DNA of 29,340 bases, taken from the NCBI GenBank assembly GCA_003164275.1, contig PLSY01000233.1, positions 14,632-43,971 on the forward strand, in the 5' to 3' direction. The first letter of the stretch is position 1. Every line of letters starts with the position of its first letter. Positions 6,962 to 14,826 of this stretch are shown piece by piece. Source of the stretch: Acidimicrobiaceae bacterium (GTDB lineage: Bacteria > Actinomycetota > Acidimicrobiia > Acidimicrobiales > RAAP-2). Below the pieces are notes generated by a model. It was not told the DNA's origin. It worked only from the letters and a program-made list of their open reading frames with translations, and did not search any database. The position numbers and the translations under genes were made by a program.

Positions 6962-9568
6962 TCAGCCCGGGTCATTGGGCAACATGCCGTGTTCGCGCGC
7001 TTTTTGGAGTGTCTCGTCACGAGTCGTGCTGCCAAGCTTCCGGTAGATGCTTGCCAACTGGGTCTTGACGGTGTTGACCGACACGTACAGGGAGTCCGCG
7101 ACGGCCTGACGGCTTCCCGTCCCGGCCAAGGCGACAAGGACGGATTGCTCACGATCGCTGAGTCGCACGAGCACCAGACTGGTCGGGTAGACGGGAGCCA
7201 ACCCGACCAGTCTCGCCGCATCATCGGACTTCAGTTGAAGGTCTGCCAAGTCGAGAAGCTCTCCCATCTGCGTTGGTTCGATGGTGGCGAAGGGGCGCAC
7301 GACTCCGGTGTCGGCGTACAGGGACAGGGCCTGGTTGACCAACCTCCGGGCGGTCCGTCGGTCTTCGGACCTCAGGGCCGATGCCGCCTCGAGGAGGAGC
7401 ATCTCCAGACGATCCCGAGTCGAGGTTGCTGGGTCCCAGATGAGCGGATCGAGCTCCTTCGACCCGAGGTGACCGGCTCCCAGTAGTCGGATTCTGGCTG
7501 ACGGCACTCGAATCAGGGGCGAAGGCCAGCCGTGACGCTTCACAACTGCCTCGGCTCGCTCGCCTCGGCTGCTGGCGATGAGGAGGTCGGCCCTGGCCCG
7601 GGTGATGAGCACGGCCATGGCCCCCTCACTGGCCAGATTGCCCTCATGGCAAGCCTGCACGGCGTCGAGTTGGACGAGCGCCTTGTCGGCGTTGCCGGCG
7701 TGCAGCGCGTATTGGGCGTTGAGGAACGCGATGAACGGCCAGAGCTCGGTGGACACCGAACCATCACCCAGGAATGCCAGCTCGGCTACCACGTCCTCAT
7801 TGGCAAGTCGGTCGAGCGCGATCAGCCCCGCAGCCAGGTGCCCACCGATTGCCGCGCCGTAGCTCCCCGGCCCGTTGCCTGTGTCGATGCTCCGATGCCG
7901 ATCGAGCCACCGCCCGGCCCGCCCGGTATCGCCAGCTGCGCTGTAGGTCAGAGCAAGGTTGGCGGCGACGTGGGACCGAACGATGTCGAAGGTCGAGCCC
8001 ACGGCAAGCTCCCAAGAGCGCCGATAGGAGCGGACGGCGCTGACGTGGTCGTACATCAACGTGTAGGTGATTCCTCGCTGCAAGTGGAACCAGGACAACT
8101 TGCCACCGGCGGCCCGCTCCGTCACCGAGAGGGCGTCGATTCGGCCGTTCATCCGGTCGGCAAATGCGGCGGACTCCTGCAACCGACCAACGAGGCGAAG
8201 GTGCATCAGATAGCCGGTCCCTAGGACGAGGAGCTCGCCCAGGGGGATAGTGGCCCAGTGGGTACGGATCAATCGTGCGCACCCGTCGGCAAACGCACTC
8301 GAGGTTGCCCGATGCCCGTCCTCATCCGAATCGACAATTGCGACCCTTAGCGTGTCGCGGAGCACCCTCATAGAAGGTCGGGAGGCAGTCACTACCTCCG
8401 ACAGTCCCTCGAGGGTCGAGCACACGAGCTCGGGATCTTCAGCCACGATGGCGAAAATGCTTTCGGACCAAAGCTCATCCATCAGAGCCCAGTCGCCCCC
8501 CTCGACCGCATGGTGGAAAGCGGCGGCGAGGTCTCCTCTCTCGACCCGGCTGGCGAACCAGGTGGCAAGCCTCCGATGGAATTGGACGGCAGCGCTGGGA
8601 TCGGTCGCCTTGAACTGGTCTCTGAGGATGCCACGCATGGGTCCGGCGATGACTACCGTCCCGAAGGGCGCACCAGTTCTCTCGACCAGTCCTGTCGCTT
8701 CCATCGAGTCCAGGAGTTGGCTGGGCTCGCTCTCCCCGCAAAGGTCCCGGACGAGCCGCCAGCTGAGCTTGTCGGCAAGCGAGAACCGCAGGAGATGGGC
8801 CAGGAGTGCAGCGTCGTCGTGAAGCTCCGACAGCACCTCGGTCCGCAGATACTCGTCAACTCCTGGAGAGCTGGCCTCCGCCAGGTCGTCGGCCACAAGC
8901 GCGGCCCTGACGGCCGCCGCCCATGGCCCGGCTGCGTGCCGGAGCTGTTCGGCCTCGAATCGTCCCAGATCGACACCGAGAAGTCGGGCGAGGTCGACGA
9001 CCTCCGCAACCGTCAGCAAGAGCTCTGCGGGCCCGACGACGTTAGTGGCCAGCTTGCCGGAAACTCGGGTCTCGATGGCATGGTGGCCCCGACAGCAGAC
9101 CAGGAGGTGGAAGTGCCGGTGCCGCTCAAGGAGGCCTGCCAACCCTGAGAGCACCGGGTCGTCCTCAACATATTGAAAGTTGTCGATGACCAGGATGAAT
9201 CTCTCTTGGCGTGGCGCCGTGAGTAGGGTCGCGTCCAACTCACCGAGCCCATCCCAAGCGCGGTCTTCCGAGGTTGCTACCGGCACCATGCCTGCTCGCC
9301 GCAGGGATCGGCTGAGGGAAGTCTCAAAGTGGTCCGACCCTCGCGACGGGGGGCTCGCTGCCACCCAAACCGCCATGATGTCGTCCTGGCGTTGCTGCTC
9401 CAGCCACATGGCTGCGAGTGTGGTCTTTCCGGAGCCGCGCAGCCCCCGAATCACCGTCAAGGGGGACCATTCGCTCAAACGGCCTTCGAGCCTCGTCCGC
9501 CGAAGGACGGGGTCGGCCACGCGGGGAAGCGACAGTCGGTCCACAGGAGCCATGCCTCCGCCCTTCAT
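6962..9568 (-). CDS. LuxR-family transcriptional regulator, large ATP-binding (MalT/LAL type)
   Basis: An 868-residue regulator. The N-terminal STAND-type ATPase has a Walker A motif RGLRGSGKTT at 41-50 and a Walker B-like strand FILVIDNFQYV at about 127-137. The middle is a long helical region resembling TPR repeats (for example 'AANLALTYSAAGDTGRAGRWLDRH'). The last 65 residues are a LuxR helix-turn-helix: 'LSDREQSVLVALAGTGSRQAVADSLYVSVNTVKTQLASIYRKLG'. In characterised relatives such as MalT, an inducer and ATP bring about oligomerisation and promoter activation. The inducer here is unknown. Both the ATG at 9568 and the ATG at 9553 are possible starts. It stands alone between the YaaA gene (convergent, 100 bases) and a GAF-ANTAR gene 223 bases upstream on the same strand. 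Confidence 0.9.
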   Translation of the reverse strand: MKGGGMAPVDRLSLPRVADPVLRRTRLEGRLSEWSPLTVIRGLRGSGKTTLAAMWLEQQRQDDIMAVWVAASPPSRGSDHFETSLSRSLRRAGMVPVATSEDRAWDGLGELDATLLTAPRQERFILVIDNFQYVEDDPVLSGLAGLLERHRHFHLLVCCRGHHAIETRVSGKLATNVVGPAELLLTVAEVVDLARLLGVDLGRFEAEQLRHAAGPWAAAVRAALVADDLAEASSPGVDEYLRTEVLSELHDDAALLAHLLRFSLADKLSWRLVRDLCGESEPSQLLDSMEATGLVERTGAPFGTVVIAGPMRGILRDQFKATDPSAAVQFHRRLATWFASRVERGDLAAAFHHAVEGGDWALMDELWSESIFAIVAEDPELVCSTLEGLSEVVTASRPSMRVLRDTLRVAIVDSDEDGHRATSSAFADGCARLIRTHWATIPLGELLVLGTGYLMHLRLVGRLQESAAFADRMNGRIDALSVTERAAGGKLSWFHLQRGITYTLMYDHVSAVRSYRRSWELAVGSTFDIVRSHVAANLALTYSAAGDTGRAGRWLDRHRSIDTGNGPGSYGAAIGGHLAAGLIALDRLANEDVVAELAFLGDGSVSTELWPFIAFLNAQYALHAGNADKALVQLDAVQACHEGNLASEGAMAVLITRARADLLIASSRGERAEAVVKRHGWPSPLIRVPSARIRLLGAGHLGSKELDPLIWDPATSTRDRLEMLLLEAASALRSEDRRTARRLVNQALSLYADTGVVRPFATIEPTQMGELLDLADLQLKSDDAARLVGLAPVYPTSLVLVRLSDREQSVLVALAGTGSRQAVADSLYVSVNTVKTQLASIYRKLGSTTRDETLQKAREHGMLPNDPG

Positions 9569-9791
9569 GCATCACAAGCCCTCGTTGCGTGGTTTGGCCG
9601 TAAAGTGCGGCCGCTGCCGGAACTCCAAACACCCAGCTCGTCCCGCCAGGATGCCCCTCGAATCCGACGCAGTTCTGCTTCATTTGGTTGTCGAAATCAC
9701 CGCCGTCTCTTCGTGACGGATGGCGCTGCGTCGAGCGAGTGGTAGTCGACGGTCAACGAACGAGCCGGCGAGAGGCGATCACAGCGAGTTG

Positions 9792-10619
9792 TCACGCCAC
9801 ATCGACTGGCACCCCGGCCACATCCACCTGGTGCACAAGCCGAGGTTCAGACCTCCCGGTGGATCTGGTCCGATGCTCGGCGCGATCCACGATCTCCGCG
9901 GCCAAGTCCCTGATTTTCCGGTTTTCCCGTTGGGAGGCATGAACCAGGCTCTGGAATGTGTCCTCGGCTGTACGCCCTCCTCCAGCCATCATAATTCCGA
10001 CGGCGTGATCAATGGTCGATCGCGACTCCAGCGCGAATCTCAGATTGACGTTCAGCTGGGTGGCATCTGCGTACACCTGTGTGTTCCGCAAGACCACCGC
10101 CGCCTGCCGTGCAAAGATCTCCGCACTCGCAATTCCCTCCGCATCAAACGCCCCTAGACGGCGGGAACACATGGTCAGCGCGCCCAACCGATGACGCTCG
10201 GTTGACATTGGAAGCGACAGCGAGGTCCGCATCCCCCACCTGATCCACTCGCTCACACAGCCTGGCCACCGTGCTTCGTCAGCCAGGCACTCGACGTGAA
10301 CGGCGATCTGCCCTTCAAAGGCCTCGAGCCCAGGGCTGTCTTGAACGGAACTTTCAAAGGGACCGACACCGTTTGGGCGAGAGAACTCTGCACCAACGTC
10401 AGCAACCTTCGCGGTCTGGCCTTCCATCATCAGATAGGTGCTGGCGAAGTCGGCCGCCGTCGCCTCGCGAGCCAACTCCGTCACGCTCAGCTGGGTCTCT
10501 TCTGGCGTTCCTTCATCCACGAGGAACTGAGCCAACGCATAAAGCCCGAACACCATCGCCTGCCGCTGTTGCTTCACCGCAATGCACCCGCTCAAGAAGT
10601 GCGTGCCTGCCCCCCGCAT
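9792..10619 (-). CDS. GAF and ANTAR domain regulator
   Basis: A 275-residue protein with a GAF sensor domain at about 35-180 ('FEGQIAVHVECLADEARWP...SLSLPMSTERHRLGALTMCSRRLGAF') and a C-terminal ANTAR RNA-binding domain at about 195-245 ('LESRSTIDHAVGIMMAGGGRTAEDTFQSLVHASQRENRKIRDLAAEIV'). Family knowledge: ANTAR proteins bind paired hexaloop RNA hairpins and prevent transcription termination; GAF-ANTAR proteins are abundant in actinobacteria. The ligand and RNA target are unknown. The start is uncertain: the ATG at 10619 lacks a ribosome site, and an internal ATG at residue 22 (MVFGLYALAQ) would also keep both domains. It may share a promoter region with nothing else; the nearest gene downstream is the LAL regulator. 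Confidence 0.84.
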   Translation of the reverse strand: MRGAGTHFLSGCIAVKQQRQAMVFGLYALAQFLVDEGTPEETQLSVTELAREATAADFASTYLMMEGQTAKVADVGAEFSRPNGVGPFESSVQDSPGLEAFEGQIAVHVECLADEARWPGCVSEWIRWGMRTSLSLPMSTERHRLGALTMCSRRLGAFDAEGIASAEIFARQAAVVLRNTQVYADATQLNVNLRFALESRSTIDHAVGIMMAGGGRTAEDTFQSLVHASQRENRKIRDLAAEIVDRAEHRTRSTGRSEPRLVHQVDVAGVPVDVA

Positions 10620-10915
10620 TTAGAAGAGGAAGCAGGAAATGGCCTTTTCGGCCTACGCCTACTGTACCTCTCCAGCTATCCGGCGCGCCGTTTCTGGTGG
10701 GTCTTCAGAGTGGCGAGAGACAACCGATGGACCCACCTGCAGGAAGCGCCGCGAAACGACCCCGCCTGTGTCTCGGCGAATGGTGTCGCTGTTGCGGTCG
10801 GCCTTCCTCCAGGGTAAAAGTCCGCCGTCTGAGCGACCGCTGGGCCTGACCGTCGGGGTCAGCCTCTCCCCGTACCTCTGCCTCGCGACCATGGAATCTC
10901 GATCGACCCTTGCCG
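10620..10915. other. Spacer without a recognised gene
   Basis: Roughly 300 bases between the SRPBCC stop and the start of the GAF-ANTAR gene, both on the minus strand. Reading frames here give Arg-rich, motif-free translations and look like chance. It should hold the promoter of the GAF-ANTAR gene, but no clear -35/-10 pair was picked out. Confidence 0.5.
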
Positions 10916-11353
10916 TCAGGGCTCGTCAGGGCTGACGTCGGGACCGGGGTCCCCTCCAGCGGAGACGACAGCCAAGCGTCCGAGGTAGGCATCCCAGCCA
11001 TTCCCATGATCGGCCACTGCATCGTCGGGCAGCCCGCTGTGCACGAAGCGCACCAGCGTCTTGTCCCCGTCCGGGATCAAGGTGATCTCGACCAGCGTCG
11101 AGCCCGCTGGAATGGGGTGGTCAGGCTCGTCCCAGCCAAAGGTGAAGGCGACTCGCCTATTGGGAACGATCTCGACGAACTCGCCCATCGACGGGTGACG
11201 ACCAGCTACCAGGACTTGGTAGAGCCCCCCCGGCCTGGCCTCGAGGGATGCCTGCGTGCCCATCCAGCGAACGTGCTGTTCGGGATCGACGAGGAAGGGG
11301 AAGATCGTCTCCGGTCTGGCAACGATCATGACCTCTCGGATCACTTCAGCCAT
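10916..11353 (-). CDS. SRPBCC/AHSA1-domain protein paired with an ArsR repressor
   Basis: A 145-residue START-like (SRPBCC) protein of the AHSA1 group. Family pattern: N-terminal 'IREVMIVARPETIFPFLVDPEQHVRWMG', then 'EARPGGLYQVLV', 'GEFVEIVPNRRVAFTFGWD' and the C-terminal helix 'NGWDAYLGRLAVVSAGG'. These proteins form a hydrophobic cavity; some bind lipids or small ligands, and most have no known reaction. The ATG at 11353 has GAAAGGAA about 8 bases upstream and overlaps the end of the ArsR gene by 8 bases. An open frame extends further upstream in this phase, but it is the shadow of the ArsR gene. ArsR-SRPBCC pairs are common in actinobacteria, with the ArsR protein as repressor. Confidence 0.86.
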   Translation of the reverse strand: MAEVIREVMIVARPETIFPFLVDPEQHVRWMGTQASLEARPGGLYQVLVAGRHPSMGEFVEIVPNRRVAFTFGWDEPDHPIPAGSTLVEITLIPDGDKTLVRFVHSGLPDDAVADHGNGWDAYLGRLAVVSAGGDPGPDVSPDEP

Positions 11354-11705
11354 CAGTAGTTCCTTTCTCTCTTTTTTGGTGCACCCCTTGCGCCGCTTGC
11401 CGAGTCCCTTCGGCGTCTTCGGCAATGTCCCGGAGGCGATCGAGGCTCTCGGTCCAAAAGTCGTCCAGGAAGTCACGGAGTCTGGCCATCTCGTCGTGAT
11501 TGGCGCGATAGAGCCGCTTGGTGCCGACTCTCCGCTCGATGACCAGCTCCGCGCCACGGAGCACGCCGAGATGTTGCGAGACGGCCGACCTGGTGATGTC
11601 CTCGAATCGTGCGGCGATCTGGCTCGCAGGCATCTCCGCCGCCCAGACCAGCCGCAAGATCTCCCGACGTCTGGGCTCGGCCAAGGCTTTGAGGGCGGTG
11701 TCCAC
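11346..11705 (-). CDS. ArsR-family winged-helix repressor
   Basis: About 119 residues with an ArsR winged helix: 'ALAEPRRREILRLVWAAEMPASQIAARFEDITRSAVSQHLGVLRGAELVIERRVGTKRLYRAN'. No ELCVCDL-type metal site is present, so metal sensing is unlikely; this branch usually pairs with SRPBCC proteins. The frame opens at a GTG at 11726, but that codon falls inside the palindrome between -35 and -10. The GTG at 11705 (VDTALKALAEP) lies 6 bases after a TACATT -10 box and gives the usual N-terminus for the family, so a leaderless start there is preferred. It overlaps the SRPBCC gene downstream by 8 bases and is probably autoregulated through the palindrome at 11724-11737. Confidence 0.86.
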   Translation of the reverse strand: MDTALKALAEPRRREILRLVWAAEMPASQIAARFEDITRSAVSQHLGVLRGAELVIERRVGTKRLYRANHDEMARLRDFLDDFWTESLDRLRDIAEDAEGTRQAAQGVHQKREKGTTDG

Positions 11706-11711
11706 AACCCC

Positions 11712-11748
11712 AATGTAAGCATTCACTTACGTAAGTGTCAACTGTCAA
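11712..11748 (-). promoter_or_regulatory. Promoter of the ArsR-SRPBCC operon
   Basis: On the minus strand TTGACA (11736-11741) is followed after 18 bases by TACATT (11712-11717), and the GTG start lies 6 bases further on. A second TTGACA sits one base upstream (11743-11748). Consensus -35, TANNNT -10 and start-codon spacing together suggest a leaderless promoter. Confidence 0.6.
11724..11737. promoter_or_regulatory. ArsR operator-like palindrome
   Basis: CACTTACGTAAGTG is a perfect 14-bp palindrome lying entirely between the -35 and -10 boxes of the ArsR promoter. A further GTAAG half-site lies at 11715-11719. The position fits autorepression by the ArsR protein (inference). Confidence 0.6.
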
Positions 11749-11759
11749 ATGCGTCCTTC

Positions 11760-12125
11760 ATGGCAACGTCGAATCGGAAAGGCCACAGGGGAGCGGCGCC
11801 GTCGACACGCCGAAATTCGTCTCCGGACAACGCTCATGCACGCACGGCGAGGGAGGAGAGCGACGCCCGAGTGGATTCCGCCATCTGGCTCCACAAGCCA
11901 GTAGCCGCACACCCACCGATCGCGCCGCTGCCGCAGAGGCTGGCGGCACGGCACTCGTGCCACCAGCGGCTCATCGCTGTCAGTCCGCCCTTGGGGCCCG
12001 TGTCGAGGGCCAGCGGCAACGGATTCGAGGTAACGAGCCCAGGCGGTCCGGGGGTAGGCCCTAATCATTGTGGGGGGCCATCTGGTGGCCGTGCCTGAGA
12101 CGGTGCGCCCCACGCGTCTCGCCCA
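11760..12125. other. Gene-free stretch between divergent ArsR and NarL-like genes
   Basis: About 370 bases with no reading frame showing a recognisable domain. A 331-codon minus-strand frame (11745-12740) crosses it, but is the shadow of the NarL-like gene. Nothing else was recognised. Confidence 0.5.
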
Positions 12126-12129
12126 TTGA

Positions 12130-12152
12130 CTACCCGAATCATCGTAGGGTAG
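12130..12152. promoter_or_regulatory. Inverted repeat upstream of the NarL-like gene
   Basis: CTACCC and GGGTAG are separated by 11 bases and overlap a TTGACT element at 12126-12131 that could be a -35 box. The heptamers TACCCGA and TAGGGTA loosely recall NarL-type half-sites, but with a longer spacer. Possible operator of the downstream regulator; weak evidence. Confidence 0.4.
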
Positions 12153-12233
12153 ACCCACAACCAAGCAGCTCTGAATTCTAACAATGAGTGGGGCTACGGC
12201 TGAAGTCTGCTTCCTGGTGGAAGGAGCATGCAG

Positions 12234-12998
12234 ATGTACGTGGAAGAACCCATCACGGTGGTGCTTGCCTCCGATAGTTTCCTTATCGGCGATGGCCTCG
12301 AATCCATCCTCGCCGGCATTGTCGACGTGCAGGTGGTCGGGAAGGTGCGAGATGTTGGACACCTCACCCAGTCCATAGAGGACATCCGCCCGAATGCCGT
12401 CCTCATCAGCGTCCGCTCCCAGGTCGTCACGACGGCGGCCATCGTCGCCGCCGCGCGCCAACTGCGCTTTTCCTACCCGGATATGGGCATCGTGGTGATC
12501 TCCGACAGGGTGCACAGCTTCGCCGTCGAGCTCCTTCGGGGTGGACCCAGGGGGATCGCCTTCCTCTTCGACGAGCAGCTCCCCGGCGTTGGGGCTGTGA
12601 TCGCTGCACTGCGGGAGTCGCGAACGGGCGCCACTGTTCTGGATCCGAGCATCGTGGAAACCCTCATCCGCCGAACCGACGCAGCGGGGATCGAGGACTT
12701 GACGCACAGGGAGTTGGACATCCTCGAGCAGATGGCGCACGGTCTGTCCAACCGCGCCATCGCCGAGGAACTACACATCTCGGTCAAGTCCATCGAGAAG
12801 GGCGTCACGGCGATCTTCTTGAAGCTGGGTCCGTTCAATCAAGGATTTTCCGACCGGCGAGTCTCCGCGGCCCTCACCTTCCTGCGCTCCCAAACCGACC
12901 CGTTCGGGTCCGGTCGTGTCCCGTCGGAACCGGAGTTGCCCGTTGTCCCACACAGATCCGACGACACGCCGGATCGGCAGTGGTCGAAGGCGATGTGA
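12234..12998 (+). CDS. NarL/FixJ-type regulator with degenerate receiver domain
   Basis: About 254 residues: an N-terminal receiver-like domain (about 6-128) and a LuxR helix-turn-helix at about 155-200 ('LTHRELDILEQMAHGLSNRAIAEELHISVKSIEKGVTAIFLKLG'). The receiver has lost its chemistry. The phosphoacceptor Asp is Ser59 (AVLISVRSQ, where active members read 'vvLlDirMP'). The acidic pair is reduced to Ser13-Asp14, and the conserved Lys region reads IAFLFDEQ. Phosphorylation is therefore unlikely, and activity may depend on a ligand or on dimerisation. AAGGAG at 12221-12226 fits the ATG at 12234 (7-base spacing) rather than the ATG at 12228 (1 base). No cognate kinase is adjacent on this strand. 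Confidence 0.85.
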   Translation: MYVEEPITVVLASDSFLIGDGLESILAGIVDVQVVGKVRDVGHLTQSIEDIRPNAVLISVRSQVVTTAAIVAAARQLRFSYPDMGIVVISDRVHSFAVELLRGGPRGIAFLFDEQLPGVGAVIAALRESRTGATVLDPSIVETLIRRTDAAGIEDLTHRELDILEQMAHGLSNRAIAEELHISVKSIEKGVTAIFLKLGPFNQGFSDRRVSAALTFLRSQTDPFGSGRVPSEPELPVVPHRSDDTPDRQWSKAM

Positions 12999-13317
12999 CC
13001 GGCTCGGCTCGAGCTGACGGTCGGGATCTATCAACTCATACTTGAAGGCACTTTGGCTGCCAAGCCGAGACGGACAACCTCCACCATCCGCGTATGGACA
13101 AGAGCAGCCGTCCCGATCGTCCGAAGCCCCCCCAAGAACGACTCGGACGGTGGTTGGAGACATGCAGCGCTGGGAGGAGTTTGGTGGCCATTGAAGGGCT
13201 CGACCCTCTGCAAAGACTCGTCAACAGCTCTGACGAGGAACTCGGAACCTGTCTGAACAGTTCTCGTCGGCGGCCGGATCAGATTCTCCATCGGTGAGCC
13301 ATGCGGTCAACCCTCGA
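12999..13317. other. Spacer without a recognised gene
   Basis: About 320 bases between convergent genes (NarL-like on plus, glycosyltransferase on minus). A 67-codon plus-strand frame from 13094 to 13297 has no ribosome site and no recognisable motif. No hairpin with a T-run was found. Confidence 0.5.
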
Positions 13318-14826
13318 TTAGATCGGGCGTGCCGTAGCGTTGAATGCCGCCACGCCAACGGGGCGCCCGTCGCCCGTCAGTGATGGAGTGAGCAGTTCGG
13401 TGTTCGGAGAAATGGGATCATCTGCCGGCTTGAATCCCTTCCGATTCATCTTTCCCCATGACTTCTTGCCCCGGAGGTAGCTGGCGACTCCCCGGAGCCG
13501 CCACAAAACCGTGAGCTGTCGGTAACCGAGGTTCTCCAGCACGGCCCAGACCACGAGCAGTGCTCGATCGCGAGCTCGACCGTAGCGGCGGAACGACAAC
13601 TCCTCAAGCATGAGCGCCAGCATCGACAGGAGGACGCCCAGACCGCAGGCAAGCGAGAAGAACAGGACGGCGAAGAGCGCCGACACTTGACCTACGAGAA
13701 GACCCACCACGACGAGCGTGACTCCTACCGTCTCGATGATCGGCGCCATCCACTCGAAGAGCACATAGGCGGGAAACGTCACTAGGCCGAGGACCCCGAA
13801 GCGTGGATTGAACATGAGTGTCCGGTGGCGCCACAGGACGTCCGTAAACCCCCGCTGCCACCGCTCCCGCTGACGGCCCAGCTCCCTAAAGGCGGTCGGA
13901 GTCTCCGTCCAGGCCACCGGATCGGGGACGAATTCGACCCTGGCTGGCTGTCCGGTCTCATAGCCATGACGGCGCAGTCGCACGATCAGTTCCATGTCCT
14001 CCCCCACCGACTTCACATATCCGTTGGTGTCGAGGAGATTCTGTCGGCGAAACAGGCCGAACGCCCCCGAGATCAGAAGGTTGCCACCCAGACGGTTCCA
14101 TCCGGGACGTCCGAAGAGGAACGCCCGCAGGTATTCGACGGCCTGGATGCCTGCCAGCGCCCGGTGCGGTCCTCGCTCGGAAGCCAGGCGACCTTGCGCT
14201 ACCGTGCACCCGTTGGCCACCCTTATGGTGGCGCCAGCGGCGACGACGTCATCGGAACGGATGAAGGGGCGTACGAGGCGACGCAGTCCGTCCGGATCAA
14301 GAATCGTGTCAGCGTCGATGGCACACACCAACTCACTGCTCGACACGTTGAGACCCATGTTGAGGGAGTCGAACTTTCCGCCGTTGTCTTTGGAGACGAC
14401 GATCAGATTGGGGTACTGCTGCGAGCGGAAGATGCTCCGGACGGCCTTGGTCGGGATCCGTCGGTCGTAGACAGAGTCGATCGGGTGAAGGGCGAAGGTG
14501 GAGATAAGTACCGCAAGGGTCTCGTCGGTCGATCCGTCGTCAACGACAACGATCTCGAGCTCAGGGTAGGTGAGTGTAAGCAATGCCCTGACACTCTCCT
14601 TGATGGTGGCTTCCTCGTTGTGCGCTGGCACCAGCATGGAAATGGACGGCGCGATCTCCGACGACAGGATTCCACTGAACCGTTCAGCCCGGACTCGTCT
14701 CAGATATTCACGCATGTCCAATGCGGCCGAGACGTACAGCACTAGGTAGAACACGCTCAACAACACGAAGTAGACCAGCACGACCCAAGTGACGGGCGTC
14801 AAGTAGGTGCGGTAGAAGTGGGTCAT
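13318..14826 (-). CDS. Membrane glycosyltransferase family 2, polysaccharide synthase type
   Basis: A 502-residue processive-type GT2. There is one N-terminal membrane segment (about 13-35), then a cytoplasmic catalytic domain with VPAHNEE (66-72), VVVDDGSTDE (93-102), the DxD motif AIDADT (169-174), the acceptor/base motif GEDMEL (275-280) and QRERW (319-323). About four membrane segments follow at 335-435 and a short polar tail. This is the organisation of BcsA-, PgaC- and hyaluronan-synthase-like enzymes, which polymerise a sugar nucleotide and export the chain. There is no PilZ domain in the visible sequence. The sugar cannot be read. The frame is open to 14982, but the ATG at 14826 has AGGAGGAA upstream and overlaps the HEAT gene stop in ATGA, so it is the start. 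Last gene of the operon. Confidence 0.88.
   Translation of the reverse strand: MTHFYRTYLTPVTWVVLVYFVLLSVFYLVLYVSAALDMREYLRRVRAERFSGILSSEIAPSISMLVPAHNEEATIKESVRALLTLTYPELEIVVVDDGSTDETLAVLISTFALHPIDSVYDRRIPTKAVRSIFRSQQYPNLIVVSKDNGGKFDSLNMGLNVSSSELVCAIDADTILDPDGLRRLVRPFIRSDDVVAAGATIRVANGCTVAQGRLASERGPHRALAGIQAVEYLRAFLFGRPGWNRLGGNLLISGAFGLFRRQNLLDTNGYVKSVGEDMELIVRLRRHGYETGQPARVEFVPDPVAWTETPTAFRELGRQRERWQRGFTDVLWRHRTLMFNPRFGVLGLVTFPAYVLFEWMAPIIETVGVTLVVVGLLVGQVSALFAVLFFSLACGLGVLLSMLALMLEELSFRRYGRARDRALLVVWAVLENLGYRQLTVLWRLRGVASYLRGKKSWGKMNRKGFKPADDPISPNTELLTPSLTGDGRPVGVAAFNATARPI

Noticed and set aside
7532..8224. 230-codon plus-strand frame inside the LAL regulator
   Set aside because: It is antisense to the TPR-like region of a clearly real LuxR-type protein.
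11745..12740. 331-codon minus-strand frame
   Set aside because: Antisense to the NarL-like gene, which has a clear helix-turn-helix and ribosome site. The minus translation shows no motif.
13094..13297. 67-codon plus-strand frame in the spacer before the glycosyltransferase
   Set aside because: It has no ribosome site or recognisable motif, and its composition is like that of the chance frames nearby.
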